Positions 54,480 to 62,516 of a stretch of DNA of 64,000 nucleotides are shown piece by piece. Source of the DNA: Leptospira mtsangambouensis (GTDB lineage Bacteria; Spirochaetota; Leptospiria; Leptospirales; Leptospiraceae); NCBI RefSeq assembly GCF_004770475.1, contig NZ_RQHK01000015.1, positions 124,001 to 188,000 of the forward strand, given 5' to 3'. The first letter of the stretch is position 1; each line of letters begins with the position of its first letter. The translations under genes were made by a program, and so were the position numbers. A model generated the notes under the pieces. That model ran no database searches. It had not been told where the DNA came from and saw only the letters and a list, made by a program, of their open reading frames with translations.

Positions 54480-55847
54480 TTATTTGGGTTTTCTTTGAAA
54501 GAAAAGCACTGATTCTGTATGAGGAGTGTGCGGGTAGGGGTCTATGATAATTCCATCCACAAAATCATATTGGGGAAGAAAAATTGAGACATCTTCTTTT
54601 TGTGAATAAGGATTACAAGAGACATAGAAGACATACTCCGGTCCAAAATCTCTGATCCACTGGTTTACTAATTTTCCGGCTCCCGCTCTAGGGGGATCTA
54701 AAATCAAAGTTGCGTTATCTCTTTCTTTTAATGGTTCAATTGACATAAACAAATTGGCGATTTGAAAAGAATGAGATTTGTTCGGATAGGTTCTTTGGAA
54801 GGTTTGGGTAGCAATTTCAATTGAAGACTCAGTGAGTTCATATCCATCTATATGTTCAAATGAGTCACCGTATAACAGAGAAAAGAAGCCATTCCCACAA
54901 AATAAATCGATTAGATTTTTTCCCGTTTTTGGCAAACGTTCTTTAATAAACGATAGGATTGGTAAAAAACCATTGGGATTGGGTTGGAAAAAAGAATCGA
55001 AAGGGATTTCAAAAGAACGACCAAGGACAGATTCAATAAACGTTGATTTCCCTCGTAAAATTTCTGGACGACCAAAGGCTGAAACTTCGGATTTCGGTCG
55101 GTTATAACAAAAAAGTAAGGATTCTTGTGTTAGTGAATTTAAACATAGTTTACGAAAATTTTCCATAGAAGGATGTGATTCATAACCATCGGTAAACGTA
55201 AAAATCAAAATTCCATCATTTGTGTTTTGGGCTTTTCTGATCGTGAGATATTTTAATCCGCCTTCTTCTGATCTTCGATCCCATATTATTTCTGGCATTT
55301 CGTTGAGTACAGATTGTACGTCTTTTAGGGCCTGGTTTGCCCAGTTGGATTGGATGGAACAAGATCTAATTGGCACAACTTTTCGAAAGTTTCCACGTTG
55401 CCTTTGTCCGATGATGGGACCAGGGAATACAGAAAAATCCATTCTGGATCTATATTCATAAATTTGTTCAGAAGGAATGTATTGGATTGAAATACCTAAG
55501 TCTTTTTGGAATCCATCAATGATGGGTGACAGTTTTAAGTTTAATTGTTCTTTGTAGTCGATATGTTGGCCCGTACATCCTCCGCACTCACCAAACACAT
55601 TACATTTCACTAATTTCCAGTCGTGATTTCGGATGGTTTCATTGATCCTCAAGGATCTTTGTCTTGGCCTTCGTTTGACATACTCTACAATTAATTCATC
55701 TCCAGGGTAGGCAAAAAAAACATTCACCTTTTTTCCGTTAGGTGCTGTGACGATTCCCGAAAAATCGGAATCCAAACTTTCCACAATGACTTTGTCCAAT
55801 GTTTTATACTTGCCAGTTCCTTTTGATTTTAATATGATTTCCGACAT
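54480..55847 (-). CDS. 23S rRNA/tRNA (uracil-C5)-methyltransferase, RlmD/TrmA family
   Basis: 455 aa from the ATG at 55847, where the protein starts with MSEIILKSKG ahead of a TRAM-like domain; the frame runs 93 bases further into the region that encodes the divergent cyclase. TRAM (~10-70), an iron-sulphur motif CNVFGECGGC (C-x5-C-x2-C) with a later cysteine in IRSCSIQ, then the Rossmann SAM domain: DLFCGNGFFSLL, LILDPPRAGAG and the catalytic cysteine VSCNPYSQ. The intact Fe-S ligands fit RlmD/RumA-like enzymes that methylate U1939 or U747; which uracil is not deducible. No ribosome-binding site is visible. Confidence 0.9.
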   Translation of the reverse strand: MSEIILKSKGTGKYKTLDKVIVESLDSDFSGIVTAPNGKKVNVFFAYPGDELIVEYVKRRPRQRSLRINETIRNHDWKLVKCNVFGECGGCTGQHIDYKEQLNLKLSPIIDGFQKDLGISIQYIPSEQIYEYRSRMDFSVFPGPIIGQRQRGNFRKVVPIRSCSIQSNWANQALKDVQSVLNEMPEIIWDRRSEEGGLKYLTIRKAQNTNDGILIFTFTDGYESHPSMENFRKLCLNSLTQESLLFCYNRPKSEVSAFGRPEILRGKSTFIESVLGRSFEIPFDSFFQPNPNGFLPILSFIKERLPKTGKNLIDLFCGNGFFSLLYGDSFEHIDGYELTESSIEIATQTFQRTYPNKSHSFQIANLFMSIEPLKERDNATLILDPPRAGAGKLVNQWIRDFGPEYVFYVSCNPYSQKEDVSIFLPQYDFVDGIIIDPYPHTPHTESVLFFQRKPK

Positions 55848-57900
55848 GGTTTTTTCGAAAAGACTCTTTTGTTTATTTCTCAGTACCCTTAGTTTTACGG
55901 GATTTCTCTCAACCCTTTCTGCCCAGGTTTTGCTCACCAACCAAATTTTGGACCTTAGGTCAGAGACTTCTTTTGGTCAAACAGTTCACAAGTGGAGTTT
56001 TAAACCGGGAGACTCTCCTCTCGTCTCAGAAGAAAAAGAAGATGATTTATATTTAGATGAAGAAAATGGCCAAACCAAAGCATTACGTTTTGCACATGCC
56101 CAACCTCTTTTGGAAGAATCTGCGCGAAATGGTTGGATCTCTGGGTTTCAAATCCAAACGGCCTGGGACAAAGTAAGAGACGGAGATGGGGAATTGTATT
56201 TCCCTGACTTTGTTCAATTCCAAAGTGCTTACCAAGGATATGCTTGGTATCGAACAGAAATTCAGATTTCAGAAGAGGACATTCGGTCAAAATTTAAATC
56301 CAGAAATTTAACAGTTCGTTTGGGTCAAATCAGCCAAGCAGATGCAGTGTATTGGAATGGAAAGTTTATCGGTGGAACTGGCCTCCACTTAGATACAGAT
56401 GTCGGAACAGCATTAGAGGATAAGTCCCTTTACACCGATAAAATTCGGTTTTATCAGATTCCCATAGACCAACTCAAAACAGATGAACCTAATGTTCTTG
56501 CAGTTCGTGTGTATGCAAAATATCCATTAAGCCCTGGTTTATCACATGATAAGTTTTATATTTCATCTGTAAAATATGCGGAGAGAGCAGAGTATTGGAA
56601 CGATTTCAAAAAGATATTTGTGATCGTATTGACCATGTTACTTGGAAGTTTTTATTTATACTGGCAATTTTTGTTCAGAAATGAAGACGACGCTACCATC
56701 TATTTTGCGTTAGGTTCTATCTTTATGGCATTGAATACTTTGTTCCAAAGCCAAATTATTTATTCAATTGTTGGTGATGGATTTTGGATCAAAAAAATAG
56801 AATATTTTGCTTGGATAGGACTTGTACATTTACTGTTCAATTTTATCGTTCGTTTTGCCCACGTAAGATTCGGGTGGATTGCTGTCACCAATCGATACAT
56901 TGATATTGCTGGAGTTCTGTCGATGGTAGTCGCTCTATTTTCTCCGAATTTGTTTTTTCTTTCGAAGTTTTTTATCTATTGGAGTTTTGTGACTATATTA
57001 CTTGGTGTTGCCTTGTTTTATATTATTTTCCTTGGAAGAAAAGTCCCTTCTATGGGGACAGTTTCACTCGGATTTTTAGCCTTCATCACTCTGATACTCA
57101 ATGATATCTTTGTTGAAATGCAATGGGAATGGTATCCAAGTCATACTTATTTAAAGGATTATGCTTTTGCAGCTTTTTCTGTGTCGGTTGCTCTTTCGAT
57201 TGTAAAGAACATGATTGATTCTAGAAGACTAGTTGAAAAACAAAGAGAAGAAAAAGATAGGCTCTCTCGGTATTTTTCGCCAGCAGTAATGGAAACCATC
57301 GTTGCCGATAATATAAAGTTAGGTGGCGAAGAGAGAGACATTGCTACTTTGTTTTCTGATATCGTTGGTTTTACCACTTTTGCAGAAAAAAATCCTCCAG
57401 GTGTCGTACTTGATCATTTAAACACAATCTTTGAATCCTTGTCTGATTTGATATTTCATTATTCAGCCACTTTGGATAAGTTCATTGGAGATGCCATTAT
57501 GGCATTTTGGGGTGCACCAAAACAAACAGAATTAGATGCTTACCACGCGATTGCTTGTGCTGTTGATATGCAAAAAAAAATGGAAGAAATCAATCGTGAT
57601 TTAGGACTTCCTCCTGGAACTTTCCGGTTGCGAATTGGGGTCAATTATGGAGAGGCAATTGTTGGGAATATTGGTTCAGTGAAACGAATGGATTACACTG
57701 TCATTGGCGATGCAGTGAATACAGCTGCTAGATTAGAAAGCCATGGGATTCCGGGAAAGGTGGCAGTTTCTGAAGCTGCTTATTTGGCTGCTGGTGGGAG
57801 TGAATACATTGAATATGAAGATATCAAAGAACTCTCCCTCAAGGGAAAGTCGGAGCCGGTCAAAGTGTACTTTGTGACAAAAGTAAAACCCAGAGCATAA
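55846..57900 (+). CDS. 7TM membrane adenylate cyclase with periplasmic jelly-roll sensor
   Basis: 684 aa from the ATG at 55846, which starts a proper signal peptide (MVFSKRLFCLFLSTLSFTGFLSTLSAQ split at ~27); upstream in-frame codons would add non-signal sequence. A periplasmic galactose-binding-like/jelly-roll domain (~30-245; GQISQADAVYWNGKFIGGTG is typical) is followed by seven helices (~255-455) and a class III cyclase (~480-680): metal aspartates in LFSDIVGFT and FIGDAIM, Lys in LDKFIGD and Asp in VIGDAVNTAARLES, matching ATP specificity. A receptor cyclase of the 7TMR type making cAMP. The start codon shares two bases with the divergent methyltransferase start. Confidence 0.9.
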   Translation: MVFSKRLFCLFLSTLSFTGFLSTLSAQVLLTNQILDLRSETSFGQTVHKWSFKPGDSPLVSEEKEDDLYLDEENGQTKALRFAHAQPLLEESARNGWISGFQIQTAWDKVRDGDGELYFPDFVQFQSAYQGYAWYRTEIQISEEDIRSKFKSRNLTVRLGQISQADAVYWNGKFIGGTGLHLDTDVGTALEDKSLYTDKIRFYQIPIDQLKTDEPNVLAVRVYAKYPLSPGLSHDKFYISSVKYAERAEYWNDFKKIFVIVLTMLLGSFYLYWQFLFRNEDDATIYFALGSIFMALNTLFQSQIIYSIVGDGFWIKKIEYFAWIGLVHLLFNFIVRFAHVRFGWIAVTNRYIDIAGVLSMVVALFSPNLFFLSKFFIYWSFVTILLGVALFYIIFLGRKVPSMGTVSLGFLAFITLILNDIFVEMQWEWYPSHTYLKDYAFAAFSVSVALSIVKNMIDSRRLVEKQREEKDRLSRYFSPAVMETIVADNIKLGGEERDIATLFSDIVGFTTFAEKNPPGVVLDHLNTIFESLSDLIFHYSATLDKFIGDAIMAFWGAPKQTELDAYHAIACAVDMQKKMEEINRDLGLPPGTFRLRIGVNYGEAIVGNIGSVKRMDYTVIGDAVNTAARLESHGIPGKVAVSEAAYLAAGGSEYIEYEDIKELSLKGKSEPVKVYFVTKVKPRA

Positions 57901-57908
57901 ATCAAAAA

Positions 57909-58625
57909 TTACTTAGCGGATAACCAGAATTTTCTTTCAGATTCTGGAAGTTTTTCGATTGCATAACGTAGCATTGTTCTTGGCATCTTTGCTGCGTTAG
58001 ATTGTAAAAAACGATTTAGGATTTTTTTGTCTCTGTTCCCAACCTCACGTAACATCCATCCGGTGGCTTTATGGATCAGATCATGTTTGTGTGTTAAATA
58101 AGATTCACAATATCGTAACGTATCGTTAAAGTCATTTTTTCGAATAAAATAAAATGTGCTTAAGATTGAAATTCGATTTTTCCATAGATCCTTCGATGTA
58201 TGAAATTTATTTAGGACATCTCTCTGTCTTTGAAATAAGAAGGCACCAAGGATTTTATCGGCACTTGAATCGACTAGATCCCAATTGTTGATTGAACTTG
58301 TATGTTTGAGATAAAAATCAACAATTTCTTTTTGTTTTTTTTCAGTGATATCCTTGGACTCAAATTTAAGAACTAAAATAAATAGAGTTGTTAATCTTAC
58401 TTCGTGAAATGGGGAAGTGATGAGTGATTTGAGAGCAGGGATTTCGATCTCTTTATAATATTTTTTTGCTACCTTTCTTTGGATGGGAACAGTGACTCCT
58501 AAAAACTTGTCACCTTCTCCATATTCTCCTGGTCCAGTTTTAAAGAACTTTGGTAAAAATTCTGCCTTTTCTTTGTTTCCTTCTTTTTTTAAATCAGAGA
58601 GGATCTGCTCTTGTATTTGTTTCAT
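57909..58625 (-). CDS. AlkD-like DNA alkylation repair protein
   Basis: 238 aa HEAT-like repeat protein of the AlkD (DNA_alkylation) family. Seen: FLGVTVPIQRKVAKKYY, SPFHEVRLTTLFILVLKF, NNWDLVDSSADKILGAFL and YLTHKHDLIHKATGWMLREVGN, the conserved blocks with the Trp and Asp used to excise N3- and N7-alkylpurines without base flipping. It is the last gene of a three-gene run in which each pair overlaps by four bases, after the ClpS-like and photolyase genes. Base-excision DNA glycosylase. Confidence 0.92.
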   Translation of the reverse strand: MKQIQEQILSDLKKEGNKEKAEFLPKFFKTGPGEYGEGDKFLGVTVPIQRKVAKKYYKEIEIPALKSLITSPFHEVRLTTLFILVLKFESKDITEKKQKEIVDFYLKHTSSINNWDLVDSSADKILGAFLFQRQRDVLNKFHTSKDLWKNRISILSTFYFIRKNDFNDTLRYCESYLTHKHDLIHKATGWMLREVGNRDKKILNRFLQSNAAKMPRTMLRYAIEKLPESERKFWLSAK

Positions 58626-58906
58626 ACACCTAAAATCACAGTTAAGTTGGCACTTGTCATATTCTCTGCAACAGTTTCACATTCTTCCATACTACCTTGA
58701 AAACAAACTGCTTTCCCATTGGTATGGGCTTCCATGGCAATTTTTTTTGCTTCTTTTTTTGTTTTGAAACAAAGTTTCATCAAACAATCTTCTACATATG
58801 AAAATTCATGAATGGAGTCGTTAAAAAGAATGACAAAGTAAAAGTAAATAGAATCAAAATTGGTTTTTGTTTCTTCAAATGTAGTCGGTAGGTTCTCTTC
58901 TGTCAT
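58622..58906 (-). CDS. ClpS-like adaptor protein
   Basis: 94 aa. The C-terminal 70 residues match ClpS: VILFNDSIHEFSYVEDCLMKL (ND at the substrate-binding start), KEAKKIAMEAHTNGKAVCF with the conserved His, and MEECETVAENMTSANLTVIL. Family role: presents N-degron substrates to ClpAP. The second Asp of the NDD motif is Ser here. It is embedded in a photolyase-AlkD operon with four-base overlaps on both sides and not next to clpA. The ClpB-like protein in this window lacks the ClpP loop, so any partner lies elsewhere. Confidence 0.72.
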   Translation of the reverse strand: MTEENLPTTFEETKTNFDSIYFYFVILFNDSIHEFSYVEDCLMKLCFKTKKEAKKIAMEAHTNGKAVCFQGSMEECETVAENMTSANLTVILGV

Positions 58907-60393
58907 GGAAAAAGTGAGTCGGAGTTCCCACTCAGTTCACCAATATACTCCAAATAGGATTTCATTTTAAACTTCTTTTTTGTGGAATCGGAAGACATAA
59001 ACCGAACATTCCCGAATACATTTCGTTCAGGAAACCATGGTCTATCAAATAATCCAAAACACCATAAAATCCCTGTATAAGAATTAGGATTTCTGCCATC
59101 ATAAGCATATTTGTTATTGAGATGTTCTAAAATTTGGAAGGCTTCTTCGTAAGTTTTTGTCCATTCGATTACTTTTTTCCCCCATAACATGCGCATATAA
59201 TTATGCATCCTTCCTGTTTTGACAAGTTCTGTTTGGGCTGCATTCCAAAGTTCATCGTGAGTTTTGGCAGATTCAAATTGTTCTAGGGAATAAAGATATT
59301 CTCTCGTATCTGATTTGTGTTTTTTGAAATTAGTTTTAACCCAATCTGGTAGATGATCTAAATTAATATTTTGAGGTTTTGATTTCCAAAAAAATAAATA
59401 TCCTATATCTCTCCAAGTGATGAGTTCATCTAAGAAATGATTGGCGGAAGTTGACTCAGAATAAAAATGTTCTCGGTCTCCCGGTTTTTTGTGACTCAAA
59501 CGTTCTGGATTCCATTTCCCTTTTGAGGAAATATCTAAAACAGCATAGAAAATTTCTTCGATTCCAATATGTCCAAAATGTAGGTAAGGAGAAAGGCCAC
59601 TTGTTGCAGTTAAGTCAGGGGGATTCGGATTGGATCTACCAGTCTCATATTCTGTTATTTTTTTTGAAATAAATGTTTTTAAAATCTTAAGCGCTTCATT
59701 TCGACCACCTTTCACATCTTTGGCGGGGATTACATTGTCTTTGAAATCAAAGGCACTCAAAAATGGTTTCAATTCTTTTGGTAATCCAAATCCATTCGGT
59801 GGTTTCGAATTTTGGTGAAGGCCTTTTAAATCTTCTTTTTTCCAGATTGCTTTTGCCCTTTCAGGGATTCCTTTTAAAAATTCTTTATGAATCCAAATGC
59901 GTAGAATCCTTGCAGCACTTGCTTCTTTTTCAAATCGAGAGAATGGAATGAGTGAATTACTATCCACAGCAAAAAGAGCGCAGTTGATTTTTCCGGCCAA
60001 TTTTTTCGTTTGTTCAGGAATGATGAAACAAGGAAAGTCATCAGTGACAATTGCCGCAGCATTTTTGGATAATTCTTTTAAAATTCCACGAGCGGGATTT
60101 GTTTTAGATTCAACAAATGGCCAATAATTGATGCCTAACTCGTCTGCTCTTGTTTGGTTATCATACATCCCTTCCATAATGAATTTATGGATCCTCTCGG
60201 AAGACCAAGGATAGTCGGAACGTAATCCCTCATACACAATCAGTTCTTTGTTTTGTTCCTCTGCGAGACGGACAGCAAAAGAAAACGCATGGTTTGAATC
60301 AAAGCGGCGGTAGGCCTGCATCCAATAGAGGATGTACTTTCCATGGTTCTGAATGGGGTTGGCATTACAGAGACGGATTCGTTCCTGATTCAC
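58903..60393 (-). CDS. phr: Class II CPD photolyase
   Basis: 496 aa. Class II photolyase signature at the C-terminus: LNNKYAYDGRNPNSYTGILWCFGLFDRPW followed by NVFGNVRFMS. Other blocks: ATSGLSPYLHFGHIG and the FAD-site EHFYSESTSANHFLDELITWRD and TGRMHNYMRMLWGKKVIEW regions. Light-dependent repair of cyclobutane dimers, using FAD and usually an antenna. First gene of a likely operon with the ClpS-like and AlkD-like genes, all by four-base overlaps. Fits an organism exposed to sunlight in water or soil. Confidence 0.93.
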   Translation of the reverse strand: MNQERIRLCNANPIQNHGKYILYWMQAYRRFDSNHAFSFAVRLAEEQNKELIVYEGLRSDYPWSSERIHKFIMEGMYDNQTRADELGINYWPFVESKTNPARGILKELSKNAAAIVTDDFPCFIIPEQTKKLAGKINCALFAVDSNSLIPFSRFEKEASAARILRIWIHKEFLKGIPERAKAIWKKEDLKGLHQNSKPPNGFGLPKELKPFLSAFDFKDNVIPAKDVKGGRNEALKILKTFISKKITEYETGRSNPNPPDLTATSGLSPYLHFGHIGIEEIFYAVLDISSKGKWNPERLSHKKPGDREHFYSESTSANHFLDELITWRDIGYLFFWKSKPQNINLDHLPDWVKTNFKKHKSDTREYLYSLEQFESAKTHDELWNAAQTELVKTGRMHNYMRMLWGKKVIEWTKTYEEAFQILEHLNNKYAYDGRNPNSYTGILWCFGLFDRPWFPERNVFGNVRFMSSDSTKKKFKMKSYLEYIGELSGNSDSLFP

Positions 60394-60549
60394 CTTTATT
60401 AGAGGGGGAAAAAGGTAATTCGGTTACTTTTTTTCCTAAGTAAACTAAAGCCAAAGTCCAGAAGATTTGTGTAATAAAAATACGTTATGTTTTATATTTA
60501 ATCACATTGTCTTTTGTTTGGGATTCCTTTCCTATCAGATTCTTGCGAA

Positions 60550-60570
60550 TTGTCTTAAGAATTTAGACAA
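60550..60570 (+). promoter_or_regulatory. Inverted repeat, candidate enhancer site for sigma-54 activator
   Basis: TTGTCTTAA, GAA, TTTAGACAA: 8 of 9 positions complementary. Its centre is about 98 bases upstream of the inferred transcription start of amtB, the usual distance for an activator site of a sigma-54 promoter. Confidence 0.45.
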
Positions 60571-60633
60571 AATGGAGGGTTTTTAGGCACGAATTGTTTT
60601 TTTTCCAGTCTCTGGTCCCTGGAATTCAATTTG

Positions 60634-60647
60634 GGTACCAATCTTGC
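60634..60647 (+). promoter_or_regulatory. Candidate sigma-54 promoter of amtB-glnK
   Basis: GGGTACCAATCTTGCA has GG (60634-60635) and GC (60646-60647) ten bases apart and a perfect TTGCA -12 element; the -24 element GGGTACC keeps GG and AC of TGGCAC. The inferred start near 60658 lies ahead of the AAAGGAA ribosome-binding site (60672-60678). Sigma-54 control of amtB-glnK is common in bacteria. Confidence 0.6.
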
Positions 60648-60688
60648 ACTGTTACTAAGCAAATAACATGGAAAGGAAACATGGTAAT

Positions 60689-62077
60689 ATGAAACAGTAT
60701 TTCAAATCAATCGCCTTCCTGCTCCTGGTTGTTCCGATGTTCCTTTTTGCAGATGAAGCTGCAACCGTCGCGAACCCGGCGCAAGAAACCGCAAACGCAA
60801 TCCAAACTTTAACAGTTGGTTTAGACACCTTATGGGTGCTAGTCGCTGGTATGTTGGTATTCTTTATGAATGCCGGTTTTGCTCTCGTTGAATCGGGTTT
60901 TGCTCAATCAAAAAACACCGTAAACATTCTCGCAAAAAACTTTATCGTTTTTGCAGCTGCAACATTCTCTTATTGGGCAATTGGTTGGGGTTTGATGTTT
61001 GGTGACGGATCTCCCTTTATGGCAACGGAAGGTCTTTTTTTCTTAGGTGGAGCTGATAATTCTCCTGCCATTGGTGACGCATACCAAGGTGTGTATTCCT
61101 CTATGAATTGGACTGGTGTTCCTCTTCTTGCAAAGTTTTTCTTTCAATTGGTATTTGCCGCGACGGCAGCAACCATTGTTTCTGGAGCAGTAGCAGAACG
61201 GATTAAATTTCATTCTTTTCTTATCTTCTCTTTTATCCTTGTAGCAGTTATGTATCCATTCACAGGTCACTGGGTTTGGGGTGGTGGCTGGATTTCCGCA
61301 CTTGGTTTCCATGACTTTGCTGGTTCTACCGTAGTACACTCCGTAGGTGGTTGGGCAGCTCTTGCTGGTGCAATCGTTCTTGGAGCAAGAAAAGGAAAAT
61401 TTTTACCTGATGGTAGAATCAAACCAATTCTTGGTCACAACATGACTTCTGCGGCACTTGGAACTCTTATCCTTTGGCTCGGATGGTTTGGATTTAACCC
61501 AGGTTCTACTATGGGTGTAGGTGACGGAAGTGTGATGGCACATGTGATTGTTACCACTAATATTTCCGCAGCACTTGGTGCACTTGCATCAACTGTGACT
61601 GCTTGGATCATTTTGAAAAAACCTGACCTTGGTATGATTCTTAACGGAACTCTTGCTGGTCTTGTGGGAATCACTGCTCCCTGTGCGATTGTAAGTCCTA
61701 CATCTGCTGCTATTATTGGTGCAGTGTCTGGTGCTCTTGTTGTATTATCTGTTCTTTTCTTTGACAAAATCAAAATTGATGACCCTGTTGGTGCAACATC
61801 TGTTCACTTAGTTTGTGGTATCTGGGGAACATTAGCTGTTGCAATCTTTGGATACGAAGGTGCACCTGCAGGAGTAGAAGTTCCTTCTATCTTAACACAA
61901 CTTTATGGAATTCTTGCGATCGGTGGTTTCACATTCGTAGTTTCATTAGTATTGTGGTTTGTGTTGAAACTTGCTGGTGGAATCCGAGTGGGTGAAGAAG
62001 AAGAACTCAGCGGTTTGGATCTTGGGGAACATGGAGCGGAAGCTTACCCTGATTTCAACATCCGAGCACGTGGTTAA
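60689..62077 (+). CDS. amtB: Ammonium transporter AmtB
   Basis: 462 aa from the ATG at 60689 (AAAGGAA ten bases upstream); an in-frame ATG at 60668 lies ahead of the ribosome-binding site and is rejected. N-terminal signal peptide ending FADEA, as in E. coli AmtB, then 11 membrane helices. Amt signatures: NAGFALVESGFAQSKNTVNILAKNF, DFAGSTVVHSVGGWAALAGA with the first pore His, and DPVGATSVHLVCGIWGTLA with the second. Moves NH4+/NH3 into the cell and is blocked by GlnK, whose gene follows after 20 bases. Candidate sigma-54 promoter upstream. Confidence 0.96.
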   Translation: MKQYFKSIAFLLLVVPMFLFADEAATVANPAQETANAIQTLTVGLDTLWVLVAGMLVFFMNAGFALVESGFAQSKNTVNILAKNFIVFAAATFSYWAIGWGLMFGDGSPFMATEGLFFLGGADNSPAIGDAYQGVYSSMNWTGVPLLAKFFFQLVFAATAATIVSGAVAERIKFHSFLIFSFILVAVMYPFTGHWVWGGGWISALGFHDFAGSTVVHSVGGWAALAGAIVLGARKGKFLPDGRIKPILGHNMTSAALGTLILWLGWFGFNPGSTMGVGDGSVMAHVIVTTNISAALGALASTVTAWIILKKPDLGMILNGTLAGLVGITAPCAIVSPTSAAIIGAVSGALVVLSVLFFDKIKIDDPVGATSVHLVCGIWGTLAVAIFGYEGAPAGVEVPSILTQLYGILAIGGFTFVVSLVLWFVLKLAGGIRVGEEEELSGLDLGEHGAEAYPDFNIRARG

Positions 62078-62097
62078 GGGAATAGGAGTATAACATT

Positions 62098-62442
62098 ATG
62101 AAAATGATCATTGCAATCATCCAACCACATAAGTTGGAAGAAGTTAAAGCAGAATTAACTAAAAACGAAATCTATCGTCTAACAGTGTCTGACGTTCAAG
62201 GTTACGGACAACAAAAAGGAAAAACAGAAGTTTTTCGTGGTCACGAATACACTGTAAACTTACTTAGAAAGGTTCGTTTGGAAATCGCGGTTAATGATGA
62301 ATTCGTAAAACCAACTGTTGATGCAATTTTGAAAGCAGCAAAAAGTGGGGATGGAAAAATCGGTGACGGAAAGATCTTTATCTCTCCTCTCGAAGAAGTC
62401 ATTCGAATCAGAACTGGCGAAAAAGGAAAAAGCGCCATTTAA
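62098..62442 (+). CDS. glnK: PII nitrogen regulatory protein
   Basis: 114 aa, full length. MKMIIAIIQPHKLEEVKAEL start, T-loop EVFRGHEYTVNLLRKVRLEI with the Tyr that is uridylylated in the family, and the ATP-binding GDGKIGDGKIFISPLEEVIRIRTGEKG. Sits right behind amtB, so named glnK by context. Senses 2-oxoglutarate and ADP/ATP and plugs the AmtB trimer. The cotranscribed pair ends at a strong terminator. Confidence 0.95.
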   Translation: MKMIIAIIQPHKLEEVKAELTKNEIYRLTVSDVQGYGQQKGKTEVFRGHEYTVNLLRKVRLEIAVNDEFVKPTVDAILKAAKSGDGKIGDGKIFISPLEEVIRIRTGEKGKSAI

Positions 62443-62471
62443 AAACTTCCTTTCCTCAAAGGAAAAATCGG

Positions 62472-62516
62472 AAAACGTGTGGGGAAAAAATCTCTACACG
62501 TTTTTTCTTTTTTATC
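62472..62516. terminator. Terminator between glnK and the GH94 gene
   Basis: AAAACGTGTGGGGA (62472-62485), five-base loop, TCTCTACACGTTTT (62491-62504): 14 pairs including two G-U, followed by more T. It terminates amtB-glnK on the plus strand; A-rich sequence on the left allows use on the minus strand, though the minus gene ends inside the T tract. Confidence 0.88.

Noticed and set aside
60586..60602. Sigma-54 site at AGGCACGAATTG
   Set aside because: It has GGCACG but no TTGC at the right distance; the GG-N10-GC match at 60634 is better.
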